From the NCBI RefSeq assembly GCF_000426345.1, contig NZ_AUFE01000012.1, forward strand, positions 92,710 to 156,709: 64,000 bases of DNA. The letters run 5' to 3'. A program made the translations under genes and the position numbers. The notes under the pieces are model-generated. The model was not told the origin of the DNA, did not search any database, and saw nothing but the letters and a program-made list of their open reading frames with translations. Below, piece after piece: positions 8,350 to 16,631 of the stretch. The DNA comes from Cupriavidus phytohabitans (lineage in GTDB: Bacteria; Pseudomonadota; Gammaproteobacteria; Burkholderiales; Burkholderiaceae). The number at the start of each line of letters is the position of its first letter. Position 1 is the first letter of the stretch.

Positions 8350-9615
8350 ATGCAACGACGACATTTCCTGGGCGCCGCCGGCGCCACGGTGCTGGGCTCG
8401 ATGGGCGTGCGCGCGGCGAGGGCCGCGGCGCCGGCCAGGGTGGTGGTGATCGGCGGCGGTTACGGCGGCGCCACCGCCGCGCGCTACCTGCGCGAGTGGA
8501 GCGGCAACGCCATCGAAGTCACGCTGGTCGAACCCAATCCTGCGTTCATTTCCTGCCCGTTGTCCAACCTGGTGATCGGCGGCAGCCGGCAGATGGCCGA
8601 GATCACGCTGCCGTACGACCAGCTGGTGCGCCGCCACGGCGTCAAGCTGGTGCGCGACACCGCCGCCGCCATCGATCCCGGCAAGCGCACGGTGCGGCTG
8701 GCCGGCGGCGGCACGCTGCGCTACGACCGGCTGCTGCTGTCGCCTGGCATCGACCTGATGAGCGACGCGCTGCCCGGCCTGAAGCGGCCCGGCGGCGACC
8801 AGGTGCTGCACGCCTGGAAGGCCGGCCCGCAGACCGTGGCGCTGCGCCGCCAGCTGGAGGCGATGCCCGACGGCGGCACCTACGCCATCACCATCCCCAC
8901 GGCGCCGTACCGCTGCCCGCCCGGCCCGTACGAGCGTGTTTGCCAGGTTGCGCACTATTTCAAGCAGCACAAGCCGCGCAGCAAGGTGCTGGTCCTGGAC
9001 GCCAACCCGGACATCACCTCCAAGGCCGGACTGTTCCGCAAGGTATGGGCGGGGCATTACGCCGGCATGGTCGAGTACCGGCCACAGTACAACACGGTCG
9101 ATGTCGACCCGGCCACGCGCACGCTCAAGTTCGAGGTGCAGGAGGATGTGCGCGCGGACGTGATCAACGTGCTGCCGCCGCAGCGCGCGGGCGCGATCGC
9201 GGTGGCGACCGGACTGGCCACGGCCAACGCCAAGTGGTGCGAGATCGATTTCGTCACCTTCGAGTCGCGCGCGGCGCCCGATATCCATGTGATCGGCGAC
9301 GCCATCCAGATCGCGCCGCTGATGCCCAAGTCCGGCCATATGGCCAACCAGCATGGCAAGGTGGCGGCAGCGGCGATCGTCGCGCTGCTATCGGGCCGCG
9401 CGCCGGACCCGCAGCCGCTCTATAACAACACCTGCTACAGCTTCACCTCGGACCGCGAGGCGGTGCATGTGGCGAGCGTGCACCGCTACGATGCCGCCCA
9501 GAAGACCATGCTGACCGTGCCGGGCTCGGGTGGGTTGTCGGACGCGCCCACTACGCTGGAGGGGGTGTACGCGCTGTCGTGGGCCAAGGGCATCTGGTCG
9601 GAGATGCTGGGATAG
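8350..9615 (+). CDS. fccB: Flavocytochrome c sulfide dehydrogenase flavoprotein subunit (FccB/SoxF-like)
   Basis: A 421-residue exported flavoprotein. A twin-arginine signal (RRHFLG at residues 3-8) precedes a Rossmann FAD motif VVVIGGGYGGATAARYL. The pair of redox cysteines expected in FccB is visible in FISCPLSNLVIGG and YRCPPGPYERVC. A second FAD-binding segment DIHVIGDAIQIAPLMPKSGH lies near the C-terminus. The enzyme oxidises sulfide to sulfur and passes electrons to the cytochrome subunit encoded just upstream. The ATG at 8350 fits the Tat signal; the frame continues upstream without meaning. Confidence 0.92.
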   Translation: MQRRHFLGAAGATVLGSMGVRAARAAAPARVVVIGGGYGGATAARYLREWSGNAIEVTLVEPNPAFISCPLSNLVIGGSRQMAEITLPYDQLVRRHGVKLVRDTAAAIDPGKRTVRLAGGGTLRYDRLLLSPGIDLMSDALPGLKRPGGDQVLHAWKAGPQTVALRRQLEAMPDGGTYAITIPTAPYRCPPGPYERVCQVAHYFKQHKPRSKVLVLDANPDITSKAGLFRKVWAGHYAGMVEYRPQYNTVDVDPATRTLKFEVQEDVRADVINVLPPQRAGAIAVATGLATANAKWCEIDFVTFESRAAPDIHVIGDAIQIAPLMPKSGHMANQHGKVAAAAIVALLSGRAPDPQPLYNNTCYSFTSDREAVHVASVHRYDAAQKTMLTVPGSGGLSDAPTTLEGVYALSWAKGIWSEMLG

Positions 9616-9758
9616 GGCATCGGCGGCACAGGCAGTTCGGGGCACTGCCAGGAGCGCCCCATGACAAAACCGCAAGAACGTGCAATGCCGGGAGCGGGGC
9701 GGCTGGTAGGCTGGGGGTTTGATCGCAACTCCCCATCGCCATTACGCCTGCCCCCGCC

Positions 9759-10688
9759 ATGCAAGCCAGAGACCGTCTCCTCGCCCTCGCCATCGTCTGC
9801 GTCTGGGGTGTCAACTTCGTCGTCATCAAGGTAGGGCTGGCGGGCGTGCCGCCGATGCTGCTCGGCGCGCTCCGTTTCCTGCTGGTGGTCTTCCCCGCCA
9901 TCTTCTTCGTGCCGCGCCCGCGCGTGCCGTGGCGCCTGCTGCTGGCGTACGGCGTGACCATCAGCCTGGGCCAGTTCGCCTTCCTGTTCTACGCGATGGC
10001 GGTCGGCATGCCGGCCGGGCTGGCTTCGCTGGTGCTCCAGTCGCAGGCGTTCTTCACGCTGGCGATCGCCGCGCTGTGGCTGGGCGAGCCGGTGCGCTGG
10101 CACAACATCGCCGGCATGGCGGTGGCCGCGGCCGGGCTGGCGCTGATCGGCTCGGGTGCCGCCGCCAGCGCCGGCGGCATGAGCGTGGCCGGCTTCGTGC
10201 TGACGCTGTGCGCGGCGTTCTGCTGGGCCAGCGGCAATATCGTCAGCAAGAAGATCGGGCCGGTCGACCTGCTGGGCCTGGTGATCTGGGGCGCGCTGGT
10301 GCCGATCGTGCCGTTCGCGCTGCTGTCGCTGTGGGTGGAGGGGCCGGCCCGCATCGTGCAGAGCGTCACGCATGTGTCGGCCATGGGCATGTTCGCCGTG
10401 GCGTATCTGGCCTTTGCCGCCACCGTGTTCGGCTACACCATGTGGGGCCGGCTGCTGACGCGCTATCCCGCCAGCCAGGTGGCGCCGCTGACGCTGCTGG
10501 TGCCGGTGGTAGGGCTGGTGTCGGCGCATGTGCTGCTGGGCGAGCACCTGTCGCCGGCACAATGGGCGGGCGCGGCGGTGGTGATGGCCGGCCTGCTGCT
10601 CAATGTGTTCGGCCAGCGCTTGTGGGTGGGCAGGGCGCTGATGCGCAGACAGGCAACCAGCAGGGGCGCCGCCGCTGGCAAACCATGA
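9759..10688 (+). CDS. EamA/DMT-superfamily transporter
   Basis: A 309-residue protein with about ten hydrophobic segments in two homologous EamA halves (roughly residues 5-135 and 150-292); conserved starts are VCVWGVNFVVIK and LCAAFCWASGNIVSKK. Such carriers export amino acids or small metabolites (YdcZ/EamA group). It sits between fccB and soxR. Whether it exports a sulfur compound such as cysteine or belongs to the Sox response is unknown. A 143-bp gap separates it from fccB. Confidence 0.85.
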   Translation: MQARDRLLALAIVCVWGVNFVVIKVGLAGVPPMLLGALRFLLVVFPAIFFVPRPRVPWRLLLAYGVTISLGQFAFLFYAMAVGMPAGLASLVLQSQAFFTLAIAALWLGEPVRWHNIAGMAVAAAGLALIGSGAAASAGGMSVAGFVLTLCAAFCWASGNIVSKKIGPVDLLGLVIWGALVPIVPFALLSLWVEGPARIVQSVTHVSAMGMFAVAYLAFAATVFGYTMWGRLLTRYPASQVAPLTLLVPVVGLVSAHVLLGEHLSPAQWAGAAVVMAGLLLNVFGQRLWVGRALMRRQATSRGAAAGKP

Positions 10689-10747
10689 TTGGTGCCGGGC
10701 AGCCATGCCGGGCACAATCATGCTGTTCTGCATCATTGGGTAAACAC

Positions 10748-10769
10748 TATATGCGCACTCACGCATATA
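10748..10769. promoter_or_regulatory. Inverted repeat, probable SoxR (ArsR-type) operator
   Basis: TATATGCG (10748-10755) and CGCATATA (10762-10769) are perfect inverted 8-mers separated by 6 bp. ArsR-family repressors bind imperfect AT-flanked palindromes of about this size. TATATG at 10748-10753 could also be a -10 element, with TTCTGC at 10726-10731 as -35 (16-bp spacing), so binding would block the soxR promoter. The repeat overlaps the upstream ATG at 10751, which favours the downstream ATG at 10787 as the real start. Confidence 0.6.
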
Positions 10770-10786
10770 CGAATATATTGGACGGC

Positions 10787-11167
10787 ATGGAAGAGCTGGA
10801 TCGCGTATTCGAGAAGGTGTCGGGCTACTTCAGCCTGCTGGCGGAGCCAACGCGGCTGAAGATCCTGCACGCCTTGTGCGATGGCGAGAAGCCGGTCAGC
10901 ACGGTGGTCGAGACGGTGGGTTCGTCGCAGACCAACGTGTCGCGGCATCTCAACGCGATGTACCGCTCGGGCGTGCTGTCGCGCCGCAAGGAAGCCAACC
11001 TGGTCTTCTACGCGATTGCGGACGAAAGCGTGATCGAGCTGTGCCGCACCGTGTGCGTGCAGGTGGCCAGCCGGCTGGAGGACAACGCTCTGGCCTCCGG
11101 GGCGGTCGACCGCTTCATGGCGCAGCCCGAGGCAACGCCCGCGCGCAGGCGCCGGGCAGCAGGCTGA
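10787..11167 (+). CDS. soxR: ArsR-family transcriptional repressor of sox genes
   Basis: A 126-residue protein (138 if begun at the in-frame ATG at 10751). The winged helix-turn-helix is clear: FSLLAEPTRLKILHALCDGE, VSTVVETVGSSQTNVSRHLN, YRSGVLSRRKEANLVFYAI. Cysteines occur in the CDGE and LCRTVCVQV segments and could sense persulfide, as in SoxR/BigR-type ArsR repressors (inference). The gene lies directly upstream of soxC in the same direction, as in other thiosulfate oxidisers. I prefer the ATG at 10787 because the inverted repeat and possible -10 overlap the first ATG. Confidence 0.85.
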   Translation: MEELDRVFEKVSGYFSLLAEPTRLKILHALCDGEKPVSTVVETVGSSQTNVSRHLNAMYRSGVLSRRKEANLVFYAIADESVIELCRTVCVQVASRLEDNALASGAVDRFMAQPEATPARRRRAAG

Positions 11168-11275
11168 ACGCGATCCGGCTCTTCCGGCCCATCGATCGCT
11201 GTCGCGCGAGGCGCGCGGCGGCACGAATAAAAGGCGGCGCGGCCCCACGGACGCAAGCTGCCGGAGGAGACGGCA

Positions 11276-12625
11276 TTGCAGGAACGGAACCGGCCCGGGC
11301 GCATCGTGCCCGCGCCCGAGCACTTCGTCAGCGCATCGCTGCAGCAGGACATCGGCCGGCACGGCCTGGACGCGCCGCGGCGGGATTTCCTGCGCAAGAG
11401 CTTCCTCGGCGCCGCGGCAGGCATCACCGCCGCCACGGCCGGCCGGCACGCGCTGGCGGCGGACGGCGATCCCGCCATCCTGGAGCCCCAGCCCTGGGCC
11501 ACTTCGCTCGGCCAGTCGGTCGCGGCCCGGCCCTATGGCCAGCCCTCGGTCCATGAGAAAAACCTGACCCGGCGCGAGTCGCCGGGCCTGACGCGCGTAG
11601 CGGCGGCGTCGGTCGCGTTCGCGCCGCTGCAGGGTTTCTTCGGCATCATCACCCCCAACGGCCTGCATTTCGAGCGCCACCACCAGGGCTGGCACGATAT
11701 CGACCCGGCCCGCCACCGCCTGATGATCAACGGCCTGGTGCGCGCGCCGCGCGTCTACACCATGGACGACCTGATGCGCCTGCCGGCGGTATCGCGCATG
11801 CATTTCATCGAGTGCGGCGCCAATACGGGCATGGAGTGGGGCAACGTCGCCGTGCCGACGGTGCAGTACTCGCACGGCATGCTGTCGTGCTGCGAGTTCA
11901 CCGGCGTGCCGCTCAGGGTACTGCTGGATGATGCCGGCGCCGACCTGCGCCGCGGCCGCTACCTGCTGGCAGAGGGCGGCGACGGCTCGTCGATGACCCG
12001 CACCATCCCGATGGAGCTGGCCGACGAGATCATCGTCGCCTGGGGCATGAACGGCGAGATGCTGCGCCCCGAGAACGGCTACCCGCTTCGGCTGGTCGTG
12101 CCGGGCGTGCAGGGCGTGTCGTGGGTCAAGTGGCTGCGCCGGCTTGAACTCGGCGACCGGCCGTGGAACGCCAAGGACGAGACCATCCATTACGTGGACA
12201 TGATGCCGGACGGCAAGCTGCGCCAGTACACCTCGATCCAGGAGTGCAAGTCAGTGATCACCACGCCGTCGGGCGGCCAGCAGCTGGTGGGCAAGGGGTT
12301 CTACAACATCAGCGGGCTGGCATGGTCGGGGCGCGGGCGCATTACGCGGGTCGATGTCTCGGCCGACGGCGGCCGCAACTGGCGCACCGCGCGGCTGGAA
12401 TCGCCGGTGCTGTCGAAGTGCCTGACGCGCTTCAACCTGGACTGGGTCTGGGACGGCGGTCCCGCGATCCTGCAGAGCCGCGCCATCGACGAGACCGGCT
12501 ACGTGCAGCCGAAGATGGCCCAGTTGCGCGCCGTGCGCGGCACGCGCTCGATCTATCACAACAACGCGATCCAGAGCTGGCAGGTGGCAGCGGGCGGGGA
12601 GGTGTCCAATGTCCACGTGGGCTGA
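11276..12625 (+). CDS. soxC: Sulfur dehydrogenase molybdenum subunit SoxC
   Basis: A 449-residue protein of the sulfite-oxidase family. Translation probably starts at TTG 11276, because a strong GGAGGAGA site sits 8 bp upstream. A twin-arginine motif (RRDFLRK, residues 35-41) directs export with cofactor. The molybdopterin domain holds the Mo-ligating Cys in HFIECGANTGMEWG (Cys180), and a C-terminal Mo-co dimerisation domain follows. SoxC works with SoxD to oxidise the sulfane sulfur on SoxY and yield six extra electrons. Its 3' end overlaps soxD by 17 bp. Confidence 0.95.
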   Translation: MQERNRPGRIVPAPEHFVSASLQQDIGRHGLDAPRRDFLRKSFLGAAAGITAATAGRHALAADGDPAILEPQPWATSLGQSVAARPYGQPSVHEKNLTRRESPGLTRVAAASVAFAPLQGFFGIITPNGLHFERHHQGWHDIDPARHRLMINGLVRAPRVYTMDDLMRLPAVSRMHFIECGANTGMEWGNVAVPTVQYSHGMLSCCEFTGVPLRVLLDDAGADLRRGRYLLAEGGDGSSMTRTIPMELADEIIVAWGMNGEMLRPENGYPLRLVVPGVQGVSWVKWLRRLELGDRPWNAKDETIHYVDMMPDGKLRQYTSIQECKSVITTPSGGQQLVGKGFYNISGLAWSGRGRITRVDVSADGGRNWRTARLESPVLSKCLTRFNLDWVWDGGPAILQSRAIDETGYVQPKMAQLRAVRGTRSIYHNNAIQSWQVAAGGEVSNVHVG

Positions 12626-13652
12626 ACGCTGCGCCGCCATGCTGGCGCTGGCTGCCGCCTGCGTGGCGCCATGCTGGGCCGCCGCCACGGCCGACGCTCG
12701 TGCGGCAATTGGCCGCACCGCCACCCCGGCCGAAGTGGCCGCCTGGGATATCGACGTGCGCCCGGATTTCAAGGGCCTGCCCAAGGGCAGCGGCACCGTG
12801 GCGCAAGGGCAGAAGGTCTGGGACGGCAAGTGCGCGTCCTGCCACGGCGATTTCGGCGAGTCCAACGAGGTCTTCACGCCACTCGTAGGCGGCACTACGG
12901 CCGAGGACATCCGGCGCGGCCGCGTCGCCGCCATGACTGGCAACCAGCCGTATCGCACCACGCTGATGAAGGTCAGCACGGTCAGTACGCTGTGGGACTA
13001 CATCCACCGCGCCATGCCGTGGAATGCGCCCAAGAGCCTGTCCGTCGACGAGGTCTATGCCGTCACCGCCTACATGCTGCACCTGGGCGAAATCGTGCCG
13101 GCCGACTTCACGCTGTCGGACGCCAACATCGCCAGGGTGCAGGCGCACATGCCCAACCGCGACGGCATGACCACAAACCACGGCCTGTGGCCCGGCCGCG
13201 GCCGCCCGGACACGCGCAATACCGCCTGCATGAAGGACTGCTCGGGGCAGGTTTCGATCGCCTCGGCGATGCCTGACCATGCCCGCGGCGCGCACGGCGA
13301 CCTGGCGCAGCAGCAGCGCGCCTTTGGCCCGGTACGCGGCGTTGGCGTGGCAGCAAGCTCGACGGCGCCTGCGAGTGCGGCATCAGACGCTTCATTGCCC
13401 GCGCCGGCCGGCGCCAGGCTGGCCAGCCAGTACCAGTGCGTGGCCTGCCACGCGATGGACAGGAAGCTGGTCGGCCCTTCGTTCGCGGACATCGCCGGCA
13501 AGTACAAGGGCCAGGACGCGCACGCCGCGCTGGCCAGGAAGGTCAAGGCAGGCGGGCAGGGCGCCTGGGGCAGCGTGCCGATGCCGCCGCAGCCGCAGAT
13601 TCCCGATTCGGACGTCCATGCCATGGTGGGGTGGATTCTTGAGGCAAAATAG
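12609..13652 (+). CDS. soxD: Sulfur dehydrogenase dihaem cytochrome SoxD
   Basis: A 347-residue exported protein (signal cut near CWAAATA) with two haem c sites: CASCH at 75-79 in the large N-terminal domain and CVACH at 277-281 in a short C-terminal cytochrome domain. A Ser/Ala/Pro linker (about 245-268) joins the two. SoxD accepts electrons from the SoxC molybdenum centre. The overlapping start (12609 within soxC) implies translational coupling. The C-terminal domain closely resembles the separate cytochrome encoded next. Confidence 0.93.
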   Translation: MSTWAERCAAMLALAAACVAPCWAAATADARAAIGRTATPAEVAAWDIDVRPDFKGLPKGSGTVAQGQKVWDGKCASCHGDFGESNEVFTPLVGGTTAEDIRRGRVAAMTGNQPYRTTLMKVSTVSTLWDYIHRAMPWNAPKSLSVDEVYAVTAYMLHLGEIVPADFTLSDANIARVQAHMPNRDGMTTNHGLWPGRGRPDTRNTACMKDCSGQVSIASAMPDHARGAHGDLAQQQRAFGPVRGVGVAASSTAPASAASDASLPAPAGARLASQYQCVACHAMDRKLVGPSFADIAGKYKGQDAHAALARKVKAGGQGAWGSVPMPPQPQIPDSDVHAMVGWILEAK

Positions 13653-13772
13653 CGGGCTGGCCGCCGCAGTGCCCCCGAGGCGGCGGCCGGTGTATGCCGC
13701 GAAGCCGTTTGCAGTACGTGCCGAGCGGCCTTTGCCGTCCCCACGGCTTTACAGAGCTTGGAGAGCTTAACA

Positions 13773-14099
13773 ATGAAGCAGTTTGTCATCGCAGCGCTGA
13801 TGCTGGGCGCCGCCGCATCGGCCCACGCGGTCGATGCCGCCAAGGCACAGGAGATCGCCAACAAGAACGCCTGCATGGGTTGCCACCAGGTCGACAAGAA
13901 GCTGGTCGGTCCTTCCTACAAGGAAGTCGCCACCAAGTACAAGGGCGACAAGAACGCCCTGGCGACCCTGAGCAAGAAGGTCAAGAGCGGTGGTTCGGGC
14001 GTCTGGGGCCCGGTGCCGATGCCGGCCAACGCCGCCATCAGCGACGCCGAGCTGAAGACCGTGGTCGAGTGGGTGCTCGCAGGCGCGCCCGCCAAGTAA
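13773..14099 (+). CDS. Class I c-type cytochrome of the sox cluster
   Basis: A 108-residue secreted cytochrome: Sec signal (cleavage near SAHAVDA), one CMGCH haem site, then KLVGPSYKEVATKYKGDKNA and GVWGPVPMPANAAISDAEL with the axial Met in PVPMP. It is the c551/c552 type that carries electrons from Sox enzymes to a terminal oxidase. Its sequence runs nearly parallel to the C-terminal haem domain of SoxD just upstream (shared KLVGPS, KYKG, PMP and late WxL elements). A GGAG site precedes the ATG at 13773. Confidence 0.9.
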   Translation: MKQFVIAALMLGAAASAHAVDAAKAQEIANKNACMGCHQVDKKLVGPSYKEVATKYKGDKNALATLSKKVKSGGSGVWGPVPMPANAAISDAELKTVVEWVLAGAPAK

Positions 14100-14310
14100 A
14101 GCCTGACCGCCCGAAGGGGCAGTCCACCGATGCAACGGGCCGGACGGCGCAAGCCGACCCGACCTGGACAGATCCAGCGGCCGGCAATGTACCGGCCGCG
14201 AGCAGGACACACGCAGTACAAGCAGGGCACAAGCTGGACAGACACACCAACGAGTACCGCCAAAGCGGTCACGCAAACCGATTGGGACGGAGTAGCCGGA
14301 GAGCAAAGAC

Positions 14311-14766
14311 ATGAATTCCAAACGACGAGAAGTGCTGCGGGTCACCGCTGTCCTGTCCCTGATGGCCGCAACCGGCCTGATCAGCGAAGCGCAGGCGGCC
14401 GGGTGGAACAAGACCGCCTTTGACGGCAAGAGCGTTGCCGACGTGATCAAGGCGCTCGGCGGCAGCGGCACCGAGAAAAGCACCGCCATCACCTTCAACG
14501 CCCCCGACATCGCCGAGAACGGCGCCGTGGTGCCGGTGGCCGTGACCAGCACCATCCCGGATACCGAGCAGATCGCGATCCTGGTGGAAAAGAACCCCAA
14601 TACCCTGGCCGCCGACTTCATCATCCCGGCCGGCACCGAGCCGTTCGTCTCCACGCGCGTGAAGATGGGCCAGACCTCGGTGGTGCACGCCGCGGTCAAG
14701 GCCGGCGGCAAGTGGTACGTGGCATCGAAGGAAATCAAGGTCACGCTGGGCGGCTGCGGCGGCTGA
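14311..14766 (+). CDS. soxY: Thiosulfate-oxidation carrier protein SoxY
   Basis: A 151-residue protein with a twin-arginine-like signal (SKRREVLRV) and cleavage near AQAAGW. It ends in the hallmark GGCGG, whose Cys149 carries the covalently bound sulfur substrate through the Sox cycle. SoxY folds as an immunoglobulin-like sandwich and is exported bound to SoxZ. The 210-bp gap before it is long for this operon and could hold an internal promoter, but I see no clear one. Confidence 0.96.
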   Translation: MNSKRREVLRVTAVLSLMAATGLISEAQAAGWNKTAFDGKSVADVIKALGGSGTEKSTAITFNAPDIAENGAVVPVAVTSTIPDTEQIAILVEKNPNTLAADFIIPAGTEPFVSTRVKMGQTSVVHAAVKAGGKWYVASKEIKVTLGGCGG

Positions 14767-14825
14767 CGCCGGCACGCCCTCACCCCCATTACCGAGATTT
14801 CCGCCAACTGCAACCGGAGAAACAC

Positions 14826-15137
14826 ATGGCAGACCCGATGCGCGTACGCGCCACCGAGAACGGCGGCGTGGTTGATGTAAAGATCCTGATGAAGCACGAC
14901 ATGGAGACCGGCCAGCGCAAGGATGCGTCCGGCAAGGTCATCCCGGCCTGGCATATCCAGACCGTGACCGCCCAGTGCAAGGGCAAGGAAGTGTTCCGCG
15001 CCCAGTTCGGCCCGGCGGTGTCCAAGGACCCGTTCCTGAATTTCAAGTTCAAGGTCGGCGCCAAGGGCGACAAGGTCGCCGTGACCTGGGTCGACAACAA
15101 GGGCGACAAGCGCACCGACGAAGCGACCATCGCCTGA
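14826..15137 (+). CDS. soxZ: Thiosulfate-oxidation carrier partner SoxZ
   Basis: A 103-residue protein without signal peptide: MADPMRVRATENGGVVDVKI, a central HDMETGQRKD, and PFLNFKFKVGAKGDKVAVTW. SoxZ forms the YZ heterodimer that presents the SoxY cysteine arm to SoxXA, SoxB and SoxCD, and travels to the periplasm on SoxY. It follows soxY by 59 bp. The ATG at 14826 is preceded by a GGAGAAACAC site. Confidence 0.96.
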   Translation: MADPMRVRATENGGVVDVKILMKHDMETGQRKDASGKVIPAWHIQTVTAQCKGKEVFRAQFGPAVSKDPFLNFKFKVGAKGDKVAVTWVDNKGDKRTDEATIA

Positions 15138-15243
15138 GGCCGCGCGATCCCGGCCGTTGCCCGACATGTTGCCGGCACGCCGCGCCGTCCTCTGCTAAGG
15201 TTCGGGGCGAAATGCCGGGACGGACCCGGCCGGAAGGAGCATT

Positions 15244-15708
15244 ATGCGGCGAGCATTTATTCGAGCATCGGCGGCCCTGGCAGCCATCGGCCTGGCGGCA
15301 AAGGCCTCTGCACAATCCGGCCAGTCGACGCCGGCCGGTGCCGGCAAGGGCGGGCGCGTGAAGGTGGTGTACCAGCTGTCGGAAGGCATCGACCAGGCGG
15401 TGCGCGCGATGGGCAATCTGCGCAACCACCTGAATGGCGCCCCCGGCACCAGGATCGTGGTGGTCGCGTTCGGCTACGGCATCGATTTCCTGCTCGAAGG
15501 CGCAAAGGATGCGCGCGGCAACAGCTTCGAGAGCCCGGTGGGCGCGCTGGCCGCCGAAGGCGTGGAGTTCCGCGTGTGCCGCAATACGCTGACCGCACGC
15601 AGGATTACTGAATCGCAGCTGTTGATGGAAGCAAAAGTAGTACAGGCCGGTGTGGTCGAGATCGCCCGCCTGCAGGCCGAGGAAGGTTACGCCTATATCA
15701 AGCCCTGA
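15244..15708 (+). CDS. Periplasmic DsrE-family protein
   Basis: A 154-residue protein with an N-terminal export signal (MRRAFIRASAALAAIGLAAK, cut near ASAQSG) and a DsrE/F-like fold: KVVYQLSEGIDQAVRAMGNL, RIVVVAFGYGIDFLLEGAKD, then GVEFRVCRNTLTARRI with a single conserved Cys. DsrE-like proteins handle persulfide sulfur. Its place between soxZ and soxA suggests an accessory sulfur-trafficking role in the periplasm, but the partner is unknown. Confidence 0.8.
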   Translation: MRRAFIRASAALAAIGLAAKASAQSGQSTPAGAGKGGRVKVVYQLSEGIDQAVRAMGNLRNHLNGAPGTRIVVVAFGYGIDFLLEGAKDARGNSFESPVGALAAEGVEFRVCRNTLTARRITESQLLMEAKVVQAGVVEIARLQAEEGYAYIKP

Positions 15709-15784
15709 GCCGGGCTGGCGGTGCCTGAAGGCAAGACAAGAGAAGAACGGCCCGTCCCGAGGCGCGGCCGCGAGGAGAAGCCCC

Positions 15785-16612
15785 ATGAAACCGATCCGAA
15801 GCCTGGCCCGGCGCGCTGCGCTGGCCCTGGCCGCCACCGCGGCGGCCGCAGGCGCTGCCGCCGTGCACGCGCAGGGCAGCACCGCCGACGAAATCGCCAA
15901 GTACCGGCAGATGCTGGCCGAAGGCAATCCCGCCGAGCTGTGGGAAGCCGCCGGTGAAGAGCTGTGGAAAAAGCCGGCCGGCCCGAAAAACGCCTCGCTC
16001 GAGCAATGCGACCTGGGCAAGGGCCCGGGCGTGACCAAGGGCGCTTACGCCGAGCTGCCGCGCTACTTCAAGGACGCCAACAAGGTGATGGACCTGGAGC
16101 AGCGGCTGGCCTGGTGCCGCGTGACGCTGCAGGGCCTCACGAAAGAAGAAGCGACCAGGAACCCGTTCTCGGCCTCGGGCAAGCCGTCCGATATCGAACG
16201 CCTGGTCGCCTACCTGACCGGCGAATCGCGCGGCGTGAAAATGAACGTGCAGCTCAACCACCCGGAAGAGAAGCGCACCTACGCCCTCGGCCAGAAGATG
16301 TTCTTCTACCGCGGCGGCGCCTATGACTTTGCCTGCGCCACCTGCCATGCGGTCGACGGCCAGCGCATCCGCCTGCAGGACCTGCCCAACCTGCTGACCG
16401 ACAAGGGCGCGCAGGCTGCCTACACCACCTGGCCGGCCTACCGCGTGTCGCAGGGCGAGGTCCGCTCGATGCAGCATCGCCTGTACGACTGCCTGCGCCA
16501 GCAACGCTTTCCCGAACCCGCCTATGGCTCGGACGTGATCACCGCGCTGACCATGTTCCTGGCCAAGAACGCCAATGGCGGCACCTACGATGGCCCGGCG
16601 ATGAAGCGCTGA
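15785..16612 (+). CDS. soxA: L-cysteine S-thiosulfotransferase subunit SoxA (monohaem type)
   Basis: A 275-residue secreted cytochrome (signal cut near VHAQGS). One haem site CATCH lies at residues 184-188. The N-terminal half has no CxxCH; Cys75 (EQCDLG) and Cys111 (AWCRVT) are placed to form the disulfide seen in monohaem SoxA proteins. Cys236 (YDCLRQ) is the expected persulfide-modified active-site haem ligand. With SoxX it oxidatively joins thiosulfate to the SoxY cysteine. It begins 76 bp after the dsrE-like gene with a GAGGAGAAG site. Confidence 0.95.
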   Translation: MKPIRSLARRAALALAATAAAAGAAAVHAQGSTADEIAKYRQMLAEGNPAELWEAAGEELWKKPAGPKNASLEQCDLGKGPGVTKGAYAELPRYFKDANKVMDLEQRLAWCRVTLQGLTKEEATRNPFSASGKPSDIERLVAYLTGESRGVKMNVQLNHPEEKRTYALGQKMFFYRGGAYDFACATCHAVDGQRIRLQDLPNLLTDKGAQAAYTTWPAYRVSQGEVRSMQHRLYDCLRQQRFPEPAYGSDVITALTMFLAKNANGGTYDGPAMKR

Positions 16613-16631
16613 CCAGTACGGGAGAGACAAC

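Noticed and set aside
10787..11167. SoxR as the MerR-family superoxide sensor of the same name
   Set aside because: The fold is ArsR-type and the gene lies in the sulfur-oxidation cluster; only the name is shared.
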